Below are positions 49,201 to 60,000 of a DNA stretch of 64,000 bases, piece by piece. Below the pieces are notes generated by a model. That model did no database searches, was not told the DNA's origin, and saw nothing but the letters and a program-made list of their open reading frames with translations. Position 1 is the first letter of the stretch. Every line of letters starts with the position of its first letter. The translations under genes and the position numbers were made by a program. The DNA comes from Tritrichomonas musculus (Eukaryota > Parabasalia > Tritrichomonadida > Tritrichomonadidae): the NCBI GenBank assembly GCA_039105265.1, contig JAPFFF010000055.1, forward strand, positions 124,001 to 188,000, given 5' to 3'.

Positions 49201-51075
49201 CAAACTACACTTTTAATTTTGAAAGCCTTAATGAAGCCACTCTCGATGACTGATCCTTTCCTAGCCGAGTGTCTAGATGATGTAATGACTTCAGCTATTC
49301 GTTCCATTGAGTCTAAAAACGTCGATCTTTACAAATGTACATATGAGATATTAGAAGAAAGTTTGAAGCTTTTTAAAGAGTTCAAAACAGACCAAAATGT
49401 AAGACTTCTTTCACTATATGAGTCACAATATACAACTGCCATTCGATCAGCCTTTCCGAGCTCGCTAGATGTTGCCTATAAATTTTTATGCCAATATATA
49501 GATTTCGCCTTTGAGCAATACAAATTGACCTTCAACGGCAAGGAAGGATGTAAGCAGCTTATTTCTTCTCTTGTTGACTACGTTGATCGTATCAAAGAGA
49601 AAGAGAAAAAGAGAACAACCGGTTATTACGCAATTGTGACCAAAATTGCGGTTATCTCTGAAAAATATAACGAGATTTTTGAATCAATTTGTAAAGAATT
49701 CTTACTTAAGCAAGTTCCTCACTTCAGGTCATTGATGGTTGAGTCGATGAAGTTGAGAACGATGTCGAGGACCGATGAATGGCAGCGAATAACCGAATTT
49801 AGAATGGAAATTTCACCTTTCTATTCAAATTTCTTATCGTCTTTTGTATGGCTTCAGAAAAAGTTCCCTCTTGAAAAGTTTACTTGTTCTTTCGCCGAGC
49901 TGAAAATTCAATCGTTGATCGACTTTTTCATAAGTGAGGCATCGGCACCCGAAATTTGGAGAATAACCGCCGCTTTCGGCGCAATGTCAGCAGGCATCAA
50001 CTACTTCGGCGACGCGATTGGAAACAAAGAGTTCCAGGCCATTTTGGATACTTGTTGTAAAGTATTCAAAAGTAATAAAATAAACGTGCTCCCAATGATG
50101 CCTGATTTTCTGCAGCATACGTCAAGGTGCCTTTCAAAGTCGTCCCTCAAATTTGACACGCCTATTTGGCCGCAGTTGACTTCACTTGCACTGTCCTCAA
50201 AAAGTTACCCAGAGACGATAGGAATGATTCTGAAGAACTCAACCGAAGAAGAATTGAATTCAAAAGATGATAAGAACCTGTTTTTGGCAGTTAGAATTCT
50301 TATCTTTGTTTTGAATGAGTTCCTTCAAAAAGTGGTGACTGAAGAAGAAGCAACCGCTATTGTAACCGTTTTGCTCTTTAAGTGCCCTAGTCTGATCTCT
50401 TCTTTCATCGACCAGTTGTTCGTCCAGAATGAAATTATAGAGAAAAATCCTAAGCTCGTTATGACTGTCCTTGAAAGAGCTTCTAATCATTTATCGATTA
50501 ACGATCAGAATTCACCTTTGTGTGGCGAAATTACTAAAAATAAAATTTCTCAGTTTTTGGTCGCTCAAATAAAGAGTAAAGACGAAGATGCACTCAGATT
50601 GGCAGCGGTTATAGCAATTAAGATACCTTCAACTGGTTCTGCTATTTTAAATGACGGTGTTATTGATGAAACAATTAATAATTACGATGGAATTAGTCCT
50701 TTGGTTTTATTGAATTTTTATGATCTTGTCCTCTCTAATTTCAATCATTCTCAGGAAGTTTCTGAGAAAATAGCTGATATTGCTGCTAATTTAATTCTTT
50801 TGCATGGAAATGATCGAGTTTCAGGATTAAAAGTTACTTCAAAAGCCGTATCAATGATAAAGAAATGTTCATCTTATATTAGTTCTGCATCCGAAAATGT
50901 GTTTACCTCTTTGAATGAATTAAAACAGAGCGAATTGTTAAGAATACTTCATAAATACACTAAAAAGAGTACAATTAAGAAGATTTCATTGAAAAAATTC
51001 ACTAATAATTCGAGTTATAAGAGAAATAATGGAAATGATGATGGATGGCAAAATCTTGATGATGAATCAGACTGA
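46237..51075 (+). CDS. HEATR5/Laa1-like HEAT-repeat protein
   Basis: A 1612-residue helical-repeat protein. The N-terminal part (SLEIGHNLYLIYKHDPNKHFWNL, then LLLSLKKPKLFYPALLALRSLF and FAKTCALNNSERIRIAAIQLLQVLI) resembles the start of HEATR5/Laa1, where a run of HEAT repeats precedes the 'R.AAA.CL' helix; those proteins help AP-1 clathrin adaptors on Golgi and endosome membranes. The middle has CVKQTTLLILKALMKPL. The protein ends in a basic stretch and then NDDGWQNLDDESD, an acidic Trp tail like those of HEATR5 proteins. It is shorter than the usual 2000 residues. Another large HEAT protein remains possible. The DNA from about 49000 to 50300 is notably GC-richer than the rest. Confidence 0.85.
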   Translation: MDKLLSELEHLSKSTKILQPDQTLQNLLIPLRLALSDDNLDMNNEKLKNIEAILLQLLKINKGDLGTACSLEIGHNLYLIYKHDPNKHFWNLISDVTKNPTEANIYAIKFVISNLGKYNKSSLNQIAQLLLSLKKPKLFYPALLALRSLFKECRHSFPKLVQSAFNFAKTCALNNSERIRIAAIQLLQVLIFEPEINVKKVLLIAQQVFADYKSKFVNFTTANLVAQCAINPFLDEIKEKEKNEEDEKISNQLNVFHIGPLPKEHILAKSFEILLMFKSQFSDVFGLFLDKMPPYLVYLNIELLFNFIIRNSMKDITQLIAFFGQDVRSLFFSAVMSQKNIDFCLLCQLVFNNDSAKEAAGVAHDKIWCNNPVERKEAKKFFTSLSNVYPNAALESLHVALHYIAMPPDDSPTMKMEYSGQATVASILLSSLKDKCESELPLLEKYIKFTLSENSKDDFFLESLFMILNTQDDEFISKYNIQEILDRISNSYASKIPTDFTTYPINLIENVLIFYAYHQNYKNVQKFCEFCFQIADHLSLTALLELIHAFYTLDISESFAFSMAIYLLNKSFTQNISLKHIKKRVPELMKIPDELFFREAKTKFQKSELVEILYFSDNSLLISKIIDFIPTLVKKMNAKNASSFFNAAIHSSNICAGHMIILSILQEAENDSSLFSKIPSNIHILLTKAISNESDEIKLQITSECIATYIKNNPNEMSSLFPFLRQQSIASCFIETALARIVKMTEDSVAYIIVQATNRMKKESLSVYVLHELSTIFNVKSLQLMNMMIGEQQCQQLITLVTGKDIPIFTMYYAALCFEKLIPILLPTLHEKPTMNMILVFLNELWNSSIKFYKKFFFDLFRQLFAFSKEVADFFVIKPPRKAMIIDARISACGAIADLAKAKPFQSSILEELPPFFVLLQRTRSNRVNNFLLSAVNSFCETLATNTTLNEDNVAELQKWFNLTHQLLSANSMVGFGDVNVEPNTCVKQTTLLILKALMKPLSMTDPFLAECLDDVMTSAIRSIESKNVDLYKCTYEILEESLKLFKEFKTDQNVRLLSLYESQYTTAIRSAFPSSLDVAYKFLCQYIDFAFEQYKLTFNGKEGCKQLISSLVDYVDRIKEKEKKRTTGYYAIVTKIAVISEKYNEIFESICKEFLLKQVPHFRSLMVESMKLRTMSRTDEWQRITEFRMEISPFYSNFLSSFVWLQKKFPLEKFTCSFAELKIQSLIDFFISEASAPEIWRITAAFGAMSAGINYFGDAIGNKEFQAILDTCCKVFKSNKINVLPMMPDFLQHTSRCLSKSSLKFDTPIWPQLTSLALSSKSYPETIGMILKNSTEEELNSKDDKNLFLAVRILIFVLNEFLQKVVTEEEATAIVTVLLFKCPSLISSFIDQLFVQNEIIEKNPKLVMTVLERASNHLSINDQNSPLCGEITKNKISQFLVAQIKSKDEDALRLAAVIAIKIPSTGSAILNDGVIDETINNYDGISPLVLLNFYDLVLSNFNHSQEVSEKIADIAANLILLHGNDRVSGLKVTSKAVSMIKKCSSYISSASENVFTSLNELKQSELLRILHKYTKKSTIKKISLKKFTNNSSYKRNNGNDDGWQNLDDESD

Positions 51076-51329
51076 AAAATTGTGGATATTATTATATATA
51101 TTATATAAATTTTAAAATTGTTGGATATTAATCGATTTTTTTTATTTATTTATAATTAAATGCTTTGATTTCACAAATAATAACAGTATTTCAATATTAT
51201 TATACCTATCGGATATGATGTCATAAGAACTAAAGTAGTTAGGGATATAAAATAATTAGATAATTGATAGCTATGCTTCAAGAGCAAATAAATTAAATAA
51301 CATCATTTAGATTTCTCTCTTCTTTTCCT
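51076..51329. other. Short convergent spacer
   Basis: Between the HEATR5-like gene and the small minus-strand gene. AT-rich; nothing recognised. Confidence 0.6.
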
Positions 51330-51704
51330 TTATAAATATTGATTTCGAATTGAAAGAGCTCTGTTTTTCATAGAATGAATTGATCTTTTAACTTTTTGGA
51401 GTTTTTCTATCATTTTGGTAACGCGCGGGTTATTTTGAAACTTTGGAATTGAGAGTAATGATGTAACGTTTTTTAATTCTTCTTCAAGATATTTTATTTC
51501 TTGGATTAATATATTAATAATATCTTTATTTTCGATTTGGCCTTCAATATCATTAATATCTTCGTCAAAAATATCGACATATGATAATCTTGTTGGTGCA
51601 TCATTTAATTGATCAACTGAAATCCTAAAATCATTATATCGCTTTTTGATTTTTCTTTGCCATTCATTAAACTCTGTATCATTTGCCTTATATATAGATG
51701 ACAT
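51330..51704 (-). CDS. Small helical protein, 124 residues
   Basis: A short gene with ATG start at 51704. It is predicted to be entirely helical, with heptad-like stretches (FNEWQRKIKKRYNDFRISVDQL, then IQEIKYLEEELKNVTSLL and VTKMIEKLQKVKRSIHSM). The three-helix layout recalls N-terminal bundles of Qc-SNAREs such as syntaxin 6, but there is no SNARE motif and no membrane anchor, so that is only a possibility. Protein-like composition distinguishes it from chance frames nearby. It converges with the HEATR5-like gene. Confidence 0.65.
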   Translation of the reverse strand: MSSIYKANDTEFNEWQRKIKKRYNDFRISVDQLNDAPTRLSYVDIFDEDINDIEGQIENKDIINILIQEIKYLEEELKNVTSLLSIPKFQNNPRVTKMIEKLQKVKRSIHSMKNRALSIRNQYL

Positions 51705-52346
51705 TCCAAAATCGCTAAAATCTTAAAATTTTTGAGAACATCTTAACGTATAGTATCACAGAAATTTTTTATATTGAAGAATCTAGAAATTTGGATCTCT
51801 AACTTCAAGTATGATTTTTTTAAATAAAACTTGTTTACTTATGGAATCACTTGTTCATTATTTACAAAATGTTTAATTGTTTTCACTTATAAAAAAATGT
51901 ATTTTTGATTATAATTATTCATTATCATTCACAAATAAATAAGATAAATGCCAAAGCACATCATTTCCCAGTTTTATTACAAAAGTTAACATTTTTAAAA
52001 TCATATAAAATCTAATTGTATTAAATTTCAGAAATATCTTTTTCATTTTGATGACCTGTGACTGTTTCTCAAGGTATCAGAAGAAAAATAAATATTGTTA
52101 TTAGTTAGTGATTTTATATTGATAAATTTTATAAAAATCATTAAATTCAATTAAAAAAATGACCTTTGTAAAAAAATCTAAAAAAATAATGTAAGCATAA
52201 AATGAAAATTGCCAACAAAAGAAAAAATTAGTTAAATTTAATGCATTTTCATTCTTAATAATAATAATAATTAAGTCAAGATTTGATAGAAAAAAGTATA
52301 TTTCACAATAATACCAAAATTTAATTACATATTCTTGATAAATAGC

Positions 52347-52443
52347 TACCAAAAATGTCATGATTTTTTGAAAAGATGAATGAGATTTTTTTGCAACAAT
52401 GAATAATTGTTGCACAATTAAAAAATCGTGACACTTTTTGGTA
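52347..52443. repeat. Nested foldback element, 97 bp
   Basis: The outer arms TACCAAAAATGTCATGATT (from 52347) and AATCGTGACACTTTTTGGTA (to 52443) are reverse complements over 23-24 nt with one mismatch and one 1-nt gap. Inside them, TGCAACAAT (52392-52400) and ATTGTTGCA (52406-52414) form a perfect 9-bp inverted repeat with a 5-nt loop. It resembles a tiny MITE or the remains of one. I see no target duplication at its edges. Confidence 0.7.
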
Positions 52444-54040
52444 ATGATTTGCAATTTATTTTTATATTTGTTACTAATATTATCATTTTTAATTAAAAAT
52501 GAAGTTTTTCTGAGGGCTTATTTTTTAATTCAAATTTTTTTGTCTTATTTTCTATTGAATTTTTTCGACTTCAATTTATGGAAATTATTTATCTTAATAT
52601 GCATTATTATTTGCATTTCTTTTGGTGGAAAATCATTCCAACACATAACTGCCTTTTTAAACACAAAACTATTATTTCGCATCAAATTCATATTTTTTTT
52701 TATGAAAATTTTAAAAGTTTTTATTTCTCTTTTAATAGATGAAACCATTTGAATAGAAAAATCACTTAGCTAATGCAGCTTTTCTATATATATATATTCA
52801 TATGATAGAAATATATATTTTTATCATATATGTTGAAAATTATTTAAAAAAAGAAAAGAGATTTTTTTCACCTTTATTGTAATGTTTCATTTTGAAGTAT
52901 CAAGAATATGAAATTGTTTTAACAATAATTAAAATTTTCATTCAAAATCTATTTGTAATATATTATAGGATCTATAAAACAGAAATTATGATCTATTTTT
53001 ATATGTTGCACGATGATTCTAGAAAGAAAGCAATGAAAAGAAATAAAATAATTATATTACATTTTTATTTTTGTTTTTGTTTTTTGAATCAAGCTTTTCT
53101 GCAAATTTATCTTTAGTTTTTCATGCTAAAAGCATTGTTCTTATTAATTTAGTTTGCATTTTTAACTTTTACATTAAGGTTAAAATTCTAAAGAATTGAC
53201 AATTTCAATTACATTTAAAAACTCAAAATTAAGAGAAAAACGTGTCTTTCCATTTTTTCCCATAATTCTTTAAAAATATATAATCATTTCATTCATTGTA
53301 ACAAGACGCATATTTCTCATAGTTTTAAGTTTTTAAATGGAATAGAATTATATTTGTTTAAAACCGAAAAACCATTTAATCATAACTCAGATCTTTATAA
53401 AAATGCTATTTTATGGATCTATTAATATTTTATATTGTTGTAAATGTATTTATTATATTTTTATAATGCTAATATTTATATATAATTTAATAAGAATAAA
53501 GATAAAAATATTTTTCAAATAACGGTTATTTGGCCAAGTCATTTTTTGGAGTGTTTTTCGTGACATTTTTTATAAATTAATTGATATGTATTTGATATAA
53601 ATATACAAAATATAAGTTTTTTAAAAGCAAACAATAAGATTCTATTTTCTTTTAACAAGTTAAATGATATGATGTATTTAAAAAGTTGAATGATTTGAAT
53701 TATTAATTTTTCAGACTTTCCCCTGAATTTTTTATTTCAATAGATTTTTTAAGAAAAATAAAAAAATGTTCCTTAAGTATTTTTCATAGATTTAAATTAT
53801 TTGGTGAGAGAAAAAAGAATATCAGCTTTTTAAAATTTTCTTAACGATAAATATTACTTTTAAAATATCTTATTAAAAAATTAACAAAAATAAATAATTA
53901 TCATTTAATAATATTATGCATTATAAAATAAATATAAATAATAAATTTATTATTAGAAAAATTAATTATTTGTTTATAAAAAAGCAAAAGGAAAAAACCG
54001 TTAAATTCTGAACTATATAATCATTTTTTTTTTTTTTACT

Positions 54041-54047
54041 TCACTTA
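54041..54047 (+). promoter_or_regulatory. Candidate initiator (Inr) for the kinase-ankyrin gene
   Basis: TCACTTA, just after a T run and about 25 nt before the ATG at 54068, fits the trichomonad initiator TCA(+1)Y(T/A). It is a short motif in AT-rich DNA. Confidence 0.45.
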
Positions 54048-54067
54048 AAAAACACGCTAATTCTCAG

Positions 54068-57000
54068 ATGACAGTCACTCTTGATGATGCATTCTTTGAA
54101 TTAGATGATTATAAATTAGTCGGTGATCCCGTTGGTGAAGGATCTTACGGGAAAGTTTACATTGTAGAAAAAAAATCTGATAAAAAAACATATGCTGCCA
54201 AAATTGCTTCTGCCAAGTCGGTAGAGAAAGGAAAAGGGCAAAGATTGTTCATGCGTGAAACGATGCTCATGAAAATGATGAAACATCCAGCAATTGTTCG
54301 TTTTTATGGATTAAACTTTAATTCATTTAGCAATCATGATCTTTTCCAGCCAACAATCATTATGGAATACTTAAAGAATGGTTCTCTTGAAAAGATTCTC
54401 ATTGATGAAACCAAAGGTCTTTCAAATCATGAATGGACGATGCATAAAAAATACATTTCATTACTTGGTGTTGCTCATGCAATGAATTATCTCCATCAAC
54501 ATAACATTTTACACCGCGATTTAAAGCCAGGCAACATCTTAATGGATGATGATTTTTATCCACGTGTATCAGATTTCGGTTTATCTCGCACATTGGGCGA
54601 TAATCAAGCCATCGATCTTTCTAAAACAGCTGGTGTTGGTACTCCTAAGTACATGGCTCCCGAATTACTTCAAGGTGAAAAAAGATATACATTTAGCGTC
54701 GATGTTTACGCATACGGAATGATGGCCTACGAAATCGTTACAGGAACCGAACCGTATTCAAAACCAAAAGTTCCACTTACTTACAAGATTCTTTACGATA
54801 ATGTCACAAAAGGAATTAAACCAACATTTACAGACGACATTCACCAAGGATTACGTTTGCTCATTGAAGACTGCCTAAGCCTCAATCCAATGGAACGTCC
54901 AACATTTGAAGAAGTTTATGATAAACTTTCTAAAAATTTGGAATTCAGCGGAATCCAAGAAGACGATTTGGACGAAGTTAAAGAATACATCGAAAAATTG
55001 GAAGATCCTGAAAATTACGACACTGTAAAAAGCTCAGAAAGTGCACAAAATGAAGACGAAGTTGGTGAAAAAATTATCGAAATTGCAAGTTCAATTAATC
55101 CAAATTCTTCTACAATTCAACTTTCAAATTCATCCATTTTGGGCTCATTATCAGGCTCCAGAAACATTTTTGTTTTAGATCAAAAAGATGCCGATAAAAA
55201 GTTACAAAAAGAAAGGCAATCTTACGTTGACGTAATTAAAAGATTCATTCCAAAAATCACTCACATTAACTTGAAAGATAAAAAAGGTAACACTTATCTC
55301 CATCAAGTTTGTCAAACAGGCGACATTGGCCTTGTCAAAACCTTCCTTGAAAAGGAAAGTATCGATATTACAGCCAAAAATAATGCTGGCCAAAACATCT
55401 TGCATAATGCTGTTCAATCTGAAAACCTCGAGCTTCTTAAATACTTGATTTCTTTAGATAAGTTAGAAGTTCAAAACAAAGATGAAAATAAGGCTACTTT
55501 GTTGCATTATGCAGCTGAACTTGGAAACCTTGAAATGGTGAAATACTTGATTTCCCTTGATAAGATCGAATTAACTGCAAAAGACTCGAATGAAAGAAGT
55601 GTTCTTCATTATGCTTGCAAATCGGGAAACAAAGATCTCGTCGAATATCTCATTTCTCTTGGCAAGCTCGATGTTAAAGCCAAAGATAAAGATAAAACAT
55701 CAATTCTTCACTATGGCTGCCAGTCAGGCAATCTTCAGCTTGTAAAATACTTGATTGATTTGAAGCAACTTAAGCTTACAAGCAAAGATAAAAATAGGAA
55801 GAATTGCTTGCATTTTGCCTGTGAAAAAGAATCCTTGCCTCTTGTTGAATACCTCGTTTCTCTCAAAGAAATTGATGTCACTGCAAAAGACTCTGAAGAA
55901 AAAAATGTTTTGCATTATGCTTGCAAATTTGAAACGTCAAAAGTCGCCAAATTCTTTATTAGTCTTAATAAATTGAACCTTTCAGCTAAAGATAAAGACA
56001 AAAACACACTTTTGCACATCGCTGCTGAAGCTGGAAACAAAGATTTAGTTGATTACTTGATCTCAACACATCAAATTGACATTAACTCTAAAAACAAAGA
56101 TGGTGAAACAATTTTACACTTATCATGTAAATCAGGAAATCTTGATTTAGTTGAGTTCCTTCTTAAAGAAAACCAGCTCGATATAAAAGCTCACGATAAT
56201 CAAGATAGAACAGTGTTACACTTTGCAACTCAATCCAAAAATGTTGATCTTTTGAAATACCTTGTTAATCTTGGCCAAGTCAATGTTCGAGCCTATGACA
56301 AAAATGACAAAGAAACAATTTTGCATTATGCTTGCAGAACTGACAAACTCGATCTTGTTAAATACATTGTTTCACTCGATCAGATTGATGTAACAGTTAA
56401 AAATGAGCAAAATCGAACACTCTTACATCATGCATGTGATGAAGGAAACCTTGATCTTGCACAATACCTTGTCTCCTTGAATAAGATTGAAATTGGTGCA
56501 ATTGATAAAAGCCAAAACACAGTTTTACACTTAGCTTGCGAATCAGGAAACTTTGCACTTGTCAAATTCCTTGTAGATTTCAATGCAGTCGACATAGAGT
56601 CAACAAACAGACGTGATGAAAATTTATTGCACTGTGCAGTTAAATCAGGAAGTATTGAACTTGTTAAATATTTGGTTAAAATGAAGAAGATTAACATAAA
56701 TGCCTGTGGAGGATTAGGAGATCAAACATGCTTGCAGATTGCTTGTAAGAACAACAACATGGAAATTGTTAGGTATTTTGTTAAGCACCTCAAAGCTGAT
56801 CTTACAATCAATGATTCAAGAAACTCGAATGTTTTATTCTATGCTTGCGCAGCAGGCAACCTTGAACTCTTTAAATACCTTCAGTCAAAAGGCAAATTTG
56901 ACTTGAAATGGAAGAACGATAGAGGCGAAAATGTATTGCATTTGGCCTGCAAATCAGGCAAATTTGAACTTGTTGATTACATCATTAAACAGAAACAAGT

Positions 57001-60000
57001 TAATATTCAAGATAAAGATGAATATGGTGGAACAGTTTTGCACTTTGCAACTGAATCAGGCAATCTTGATCTCGTCAAGTATTTGCTTTCATTTAAGCAA
57101 ATTGACTTCAATTCAAAGAATGGTTATAAAGAAACTACATTTTTGCATGACATTTGTGAAATTGGTGACCTTGATATAGTTAAAAGAATCATATCATTAA
57201 ACCGAGTCAATCTCAATTCTCTCGATTCTTCAGGTGAGACAATTATTCATCATGCATGCAAATCAGAAAATCTTGATTTGGTTAAGCATTTATTATCATT
57301 AAATATTATCAAGCTTACTTCCAAAGATGTCGAATCTAAAACACTCTTACACTCAGCAGTTGAATCTGGCGATATCAGCATTGTCAAACACATCGTCTCA
57401 TTAGGCAAAATTGGAATCAATACATTAGACTCTGATTACAAGACTCCACTTCATTATGCATGTGAAAATGGTAACTATGAAATAGCTGAATATCTCCTCA
57501 GCCTTCCAGGAATTAAAGTTAATATTCAAGATAGTAACAATGAGACACCATTACACTGTGCTTGTAAATCAGAAGATCTTGAACTCGTTAAGTTGTTATT
57601 GGATCAAAAAGAAACTGACATTTCACTTACAGGTGATGATAACAAGACAGTCTTGCATTATGTTTGCGATGATGGAAACCTTGAACTTGCTAAATTCCTT
57701 GCATCAAAGCATGAATTTGACTACAATGCAAGAGATAGTGATTCTAAAACTTTATTGCATTATGCATGTAACTCAGGCAACATTGAACTTGTGAAATACC
57801 TCATGAAAAAAGATGGTATTAATCCAAATGCAAAAGATAATAATGTAAAAACAATTTTGCACTATGCAGTTGAGTCAGGTAATTTTGAACTCATCAAATA
57901 TTTGACTTCATTAAAGATATTTGACATTAATAGCAAAGATGATGATGGTGAAGCAATATTACACTATCTTTGTGAATCAGGAAATCTTGATATTATCAAG
58001 TACATTCATTCTCTTGGTGAAGCCGATTTCGACATTAGAGACAAATACGGAAAAACAGTTTTGCACTATGCTGTTGATTCAGAAAATCTTGAGCTAGTTA
58101 AATTCCTCATTGAGCATGATTTAGTCGACCTTCTAGCAAAAGATAAAGATGAAGAAACCGTCTTACATGTTGCAAGTGAAAGTGCATCAAAACTCCCAAT
58201 CCTCCAGTATCTTATTACTCTAAAGAAGTTTGATATAAATGAAAAGAATGACTCAGGAAGAACGCCATTCTTCAATTCTGTTTACTATCAAAATATGCAA
58301 ATGGTTAAGTATTTGTTAACACTTCCAGAAGTTGATATTACTATCCAAGATTCATCAGGAAATAATGTAATACATTCTGCATGTAATGATGGCAATTTTG
58401 CCCTCGTTCAATTATTAATGTCTCAGAAAAAGAAAATTGACTTAAAGCAAGTTAATAGCGATAAAGAAACGCCTTTACATTTAGCATGCACGAATAAGAA
58501 TCTGGATCTGATCAAGTATCTTTGTGATAAGAAAAACAAAATTGATTTGAATGCTGTTAATGATTCAGGAGAAAATGCTTTGCATATTGCATGCGAAAAA
58601 GGCAATTTTGAAATAGTTAAATATCTTATTTCTTTGGATAAGATTAATCTTACTCATAAAAATGATGATAAAGAAACTATATTGCATAAAGCCTGTTACT
58701 CAGGAAACCTTGAACTTGTTAAGTATCTTGTTCAACTTAAAAAATTTGACTTAAATGCACAAGGAAATTATAAGAGAACCCCAATGTATTATGCAATTTA
58801 TTCAGAAAAGCTTCCTCTCATTAAATATTTCTCTACTCTTAAAGGCGTCAACCTGAAAGCAAAAGATGATGATAACAAAACTTTCTTGCATCAAGCTGCT
58901 GATTTAAGTGAGCCAGAAACAATTACAACATATTTGATGTCATTGAAGAAAATACCAATTGGTGCCAAAGATAAAGAAAATAAGACTATATTGCATTATG
59001 CAATCAGAAATGGCAATTTGAACTTTATCAAAAATCTTTGTAAACGTGAAGAATTTGATATTACAGGAACTGATACAGAGGGATTAAATATATTGCATAT
59101 TGTTTGTGACCAATCTAGTGCCAATGTTGATGTCATTCGATATATAATTTCACTCAAGAAAATCGACATCAATGCCAAAACAAAAGAAGGAAAGACAGCA
59201 TTATCATATCTCTGTGATAATGGCTCCAATTTGCAAGCTATTAAATATTTCTCAGAACTTAAAGGAGTTGATCACACAGTGGTTGATGAAGATGGTGAAA
59301 CCTTATTACATATTGCTGTTGCTCGAAATGAATTGCCTGTCATTAAATATCTCATTTCACTTAATAAGATCAAAATAACAGCTACTGACAAAAAAGGAAG
59401 AACAATTCTTCATGTTGCATGCGAAGAAGGTCAATTACAACTCGTTAGATACCTCATTTCATTGGACAAACTTGATGTTGGTGCAGTAGACAAAGATGGA
59501 AAAACAATCTTGCATTATGCATGCGATAACTATTGCAACTATTTCGAAATTATCCAATACATCATCTCTCTTCAAAAAGTTGATTTAGGTGCAAAAGATA
59601 AAGAGGAAAAGACAATTTTGTTCAATTTGGTTGAAAAAGGTAATCTTGATCTTGTTACCTCAGTTATCAATAGTTACCAATTTGATTTTGAAGATACCGA
59701 TGAAGAAAACAAGAATATTCTTCATTATGCAGTTGAATCTGAAAATCTTGAACTCGTTCAATATATCATGTGCATTGGTCAAATAAATGTTAACGAAAAA
59801 GATGAGGATGGAGCAACAATTTTGCACCGTGCTTGTGAGAAAGGAAACTTGGATATGGTCCAATATTTTGTTCAAACGAACGAGTTTGATTTGAATGATC
59901 AAGACAATGAAGGAAAATCAGTTCTTTATTATGCAATCAAATCAAGGAATTCAATGCTTGCCAAATATCTAATAGAACAAGATGATGTTGATCTCACAGT

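Larger units (their letters stand above)
51705..54067. other. Long AT-rich divergent spacer, 2.4 kb
   Basis: The longest gene-free stretch outside the mobile block. Several open frames of 60-117 codons are Phe/Ile/Lys-rich and overlap on both strands, which is what AT-rich noncoding DNA gives; I accept none. It holds one nested foldback element (52347-52443), a TATA dinucleotide run near 52785, and, near its right end, the probable promoter of the kinase-ankyrin gene. Confidence 0.6.

Noticed and set aside
52101-53116. Several hydrophobic frames of 67-117 codons
   Set aside because: Phe/Ile/Lys-rich, overlapping on both strands and lacking any motif; expected in AT-rich noncoding DNA.
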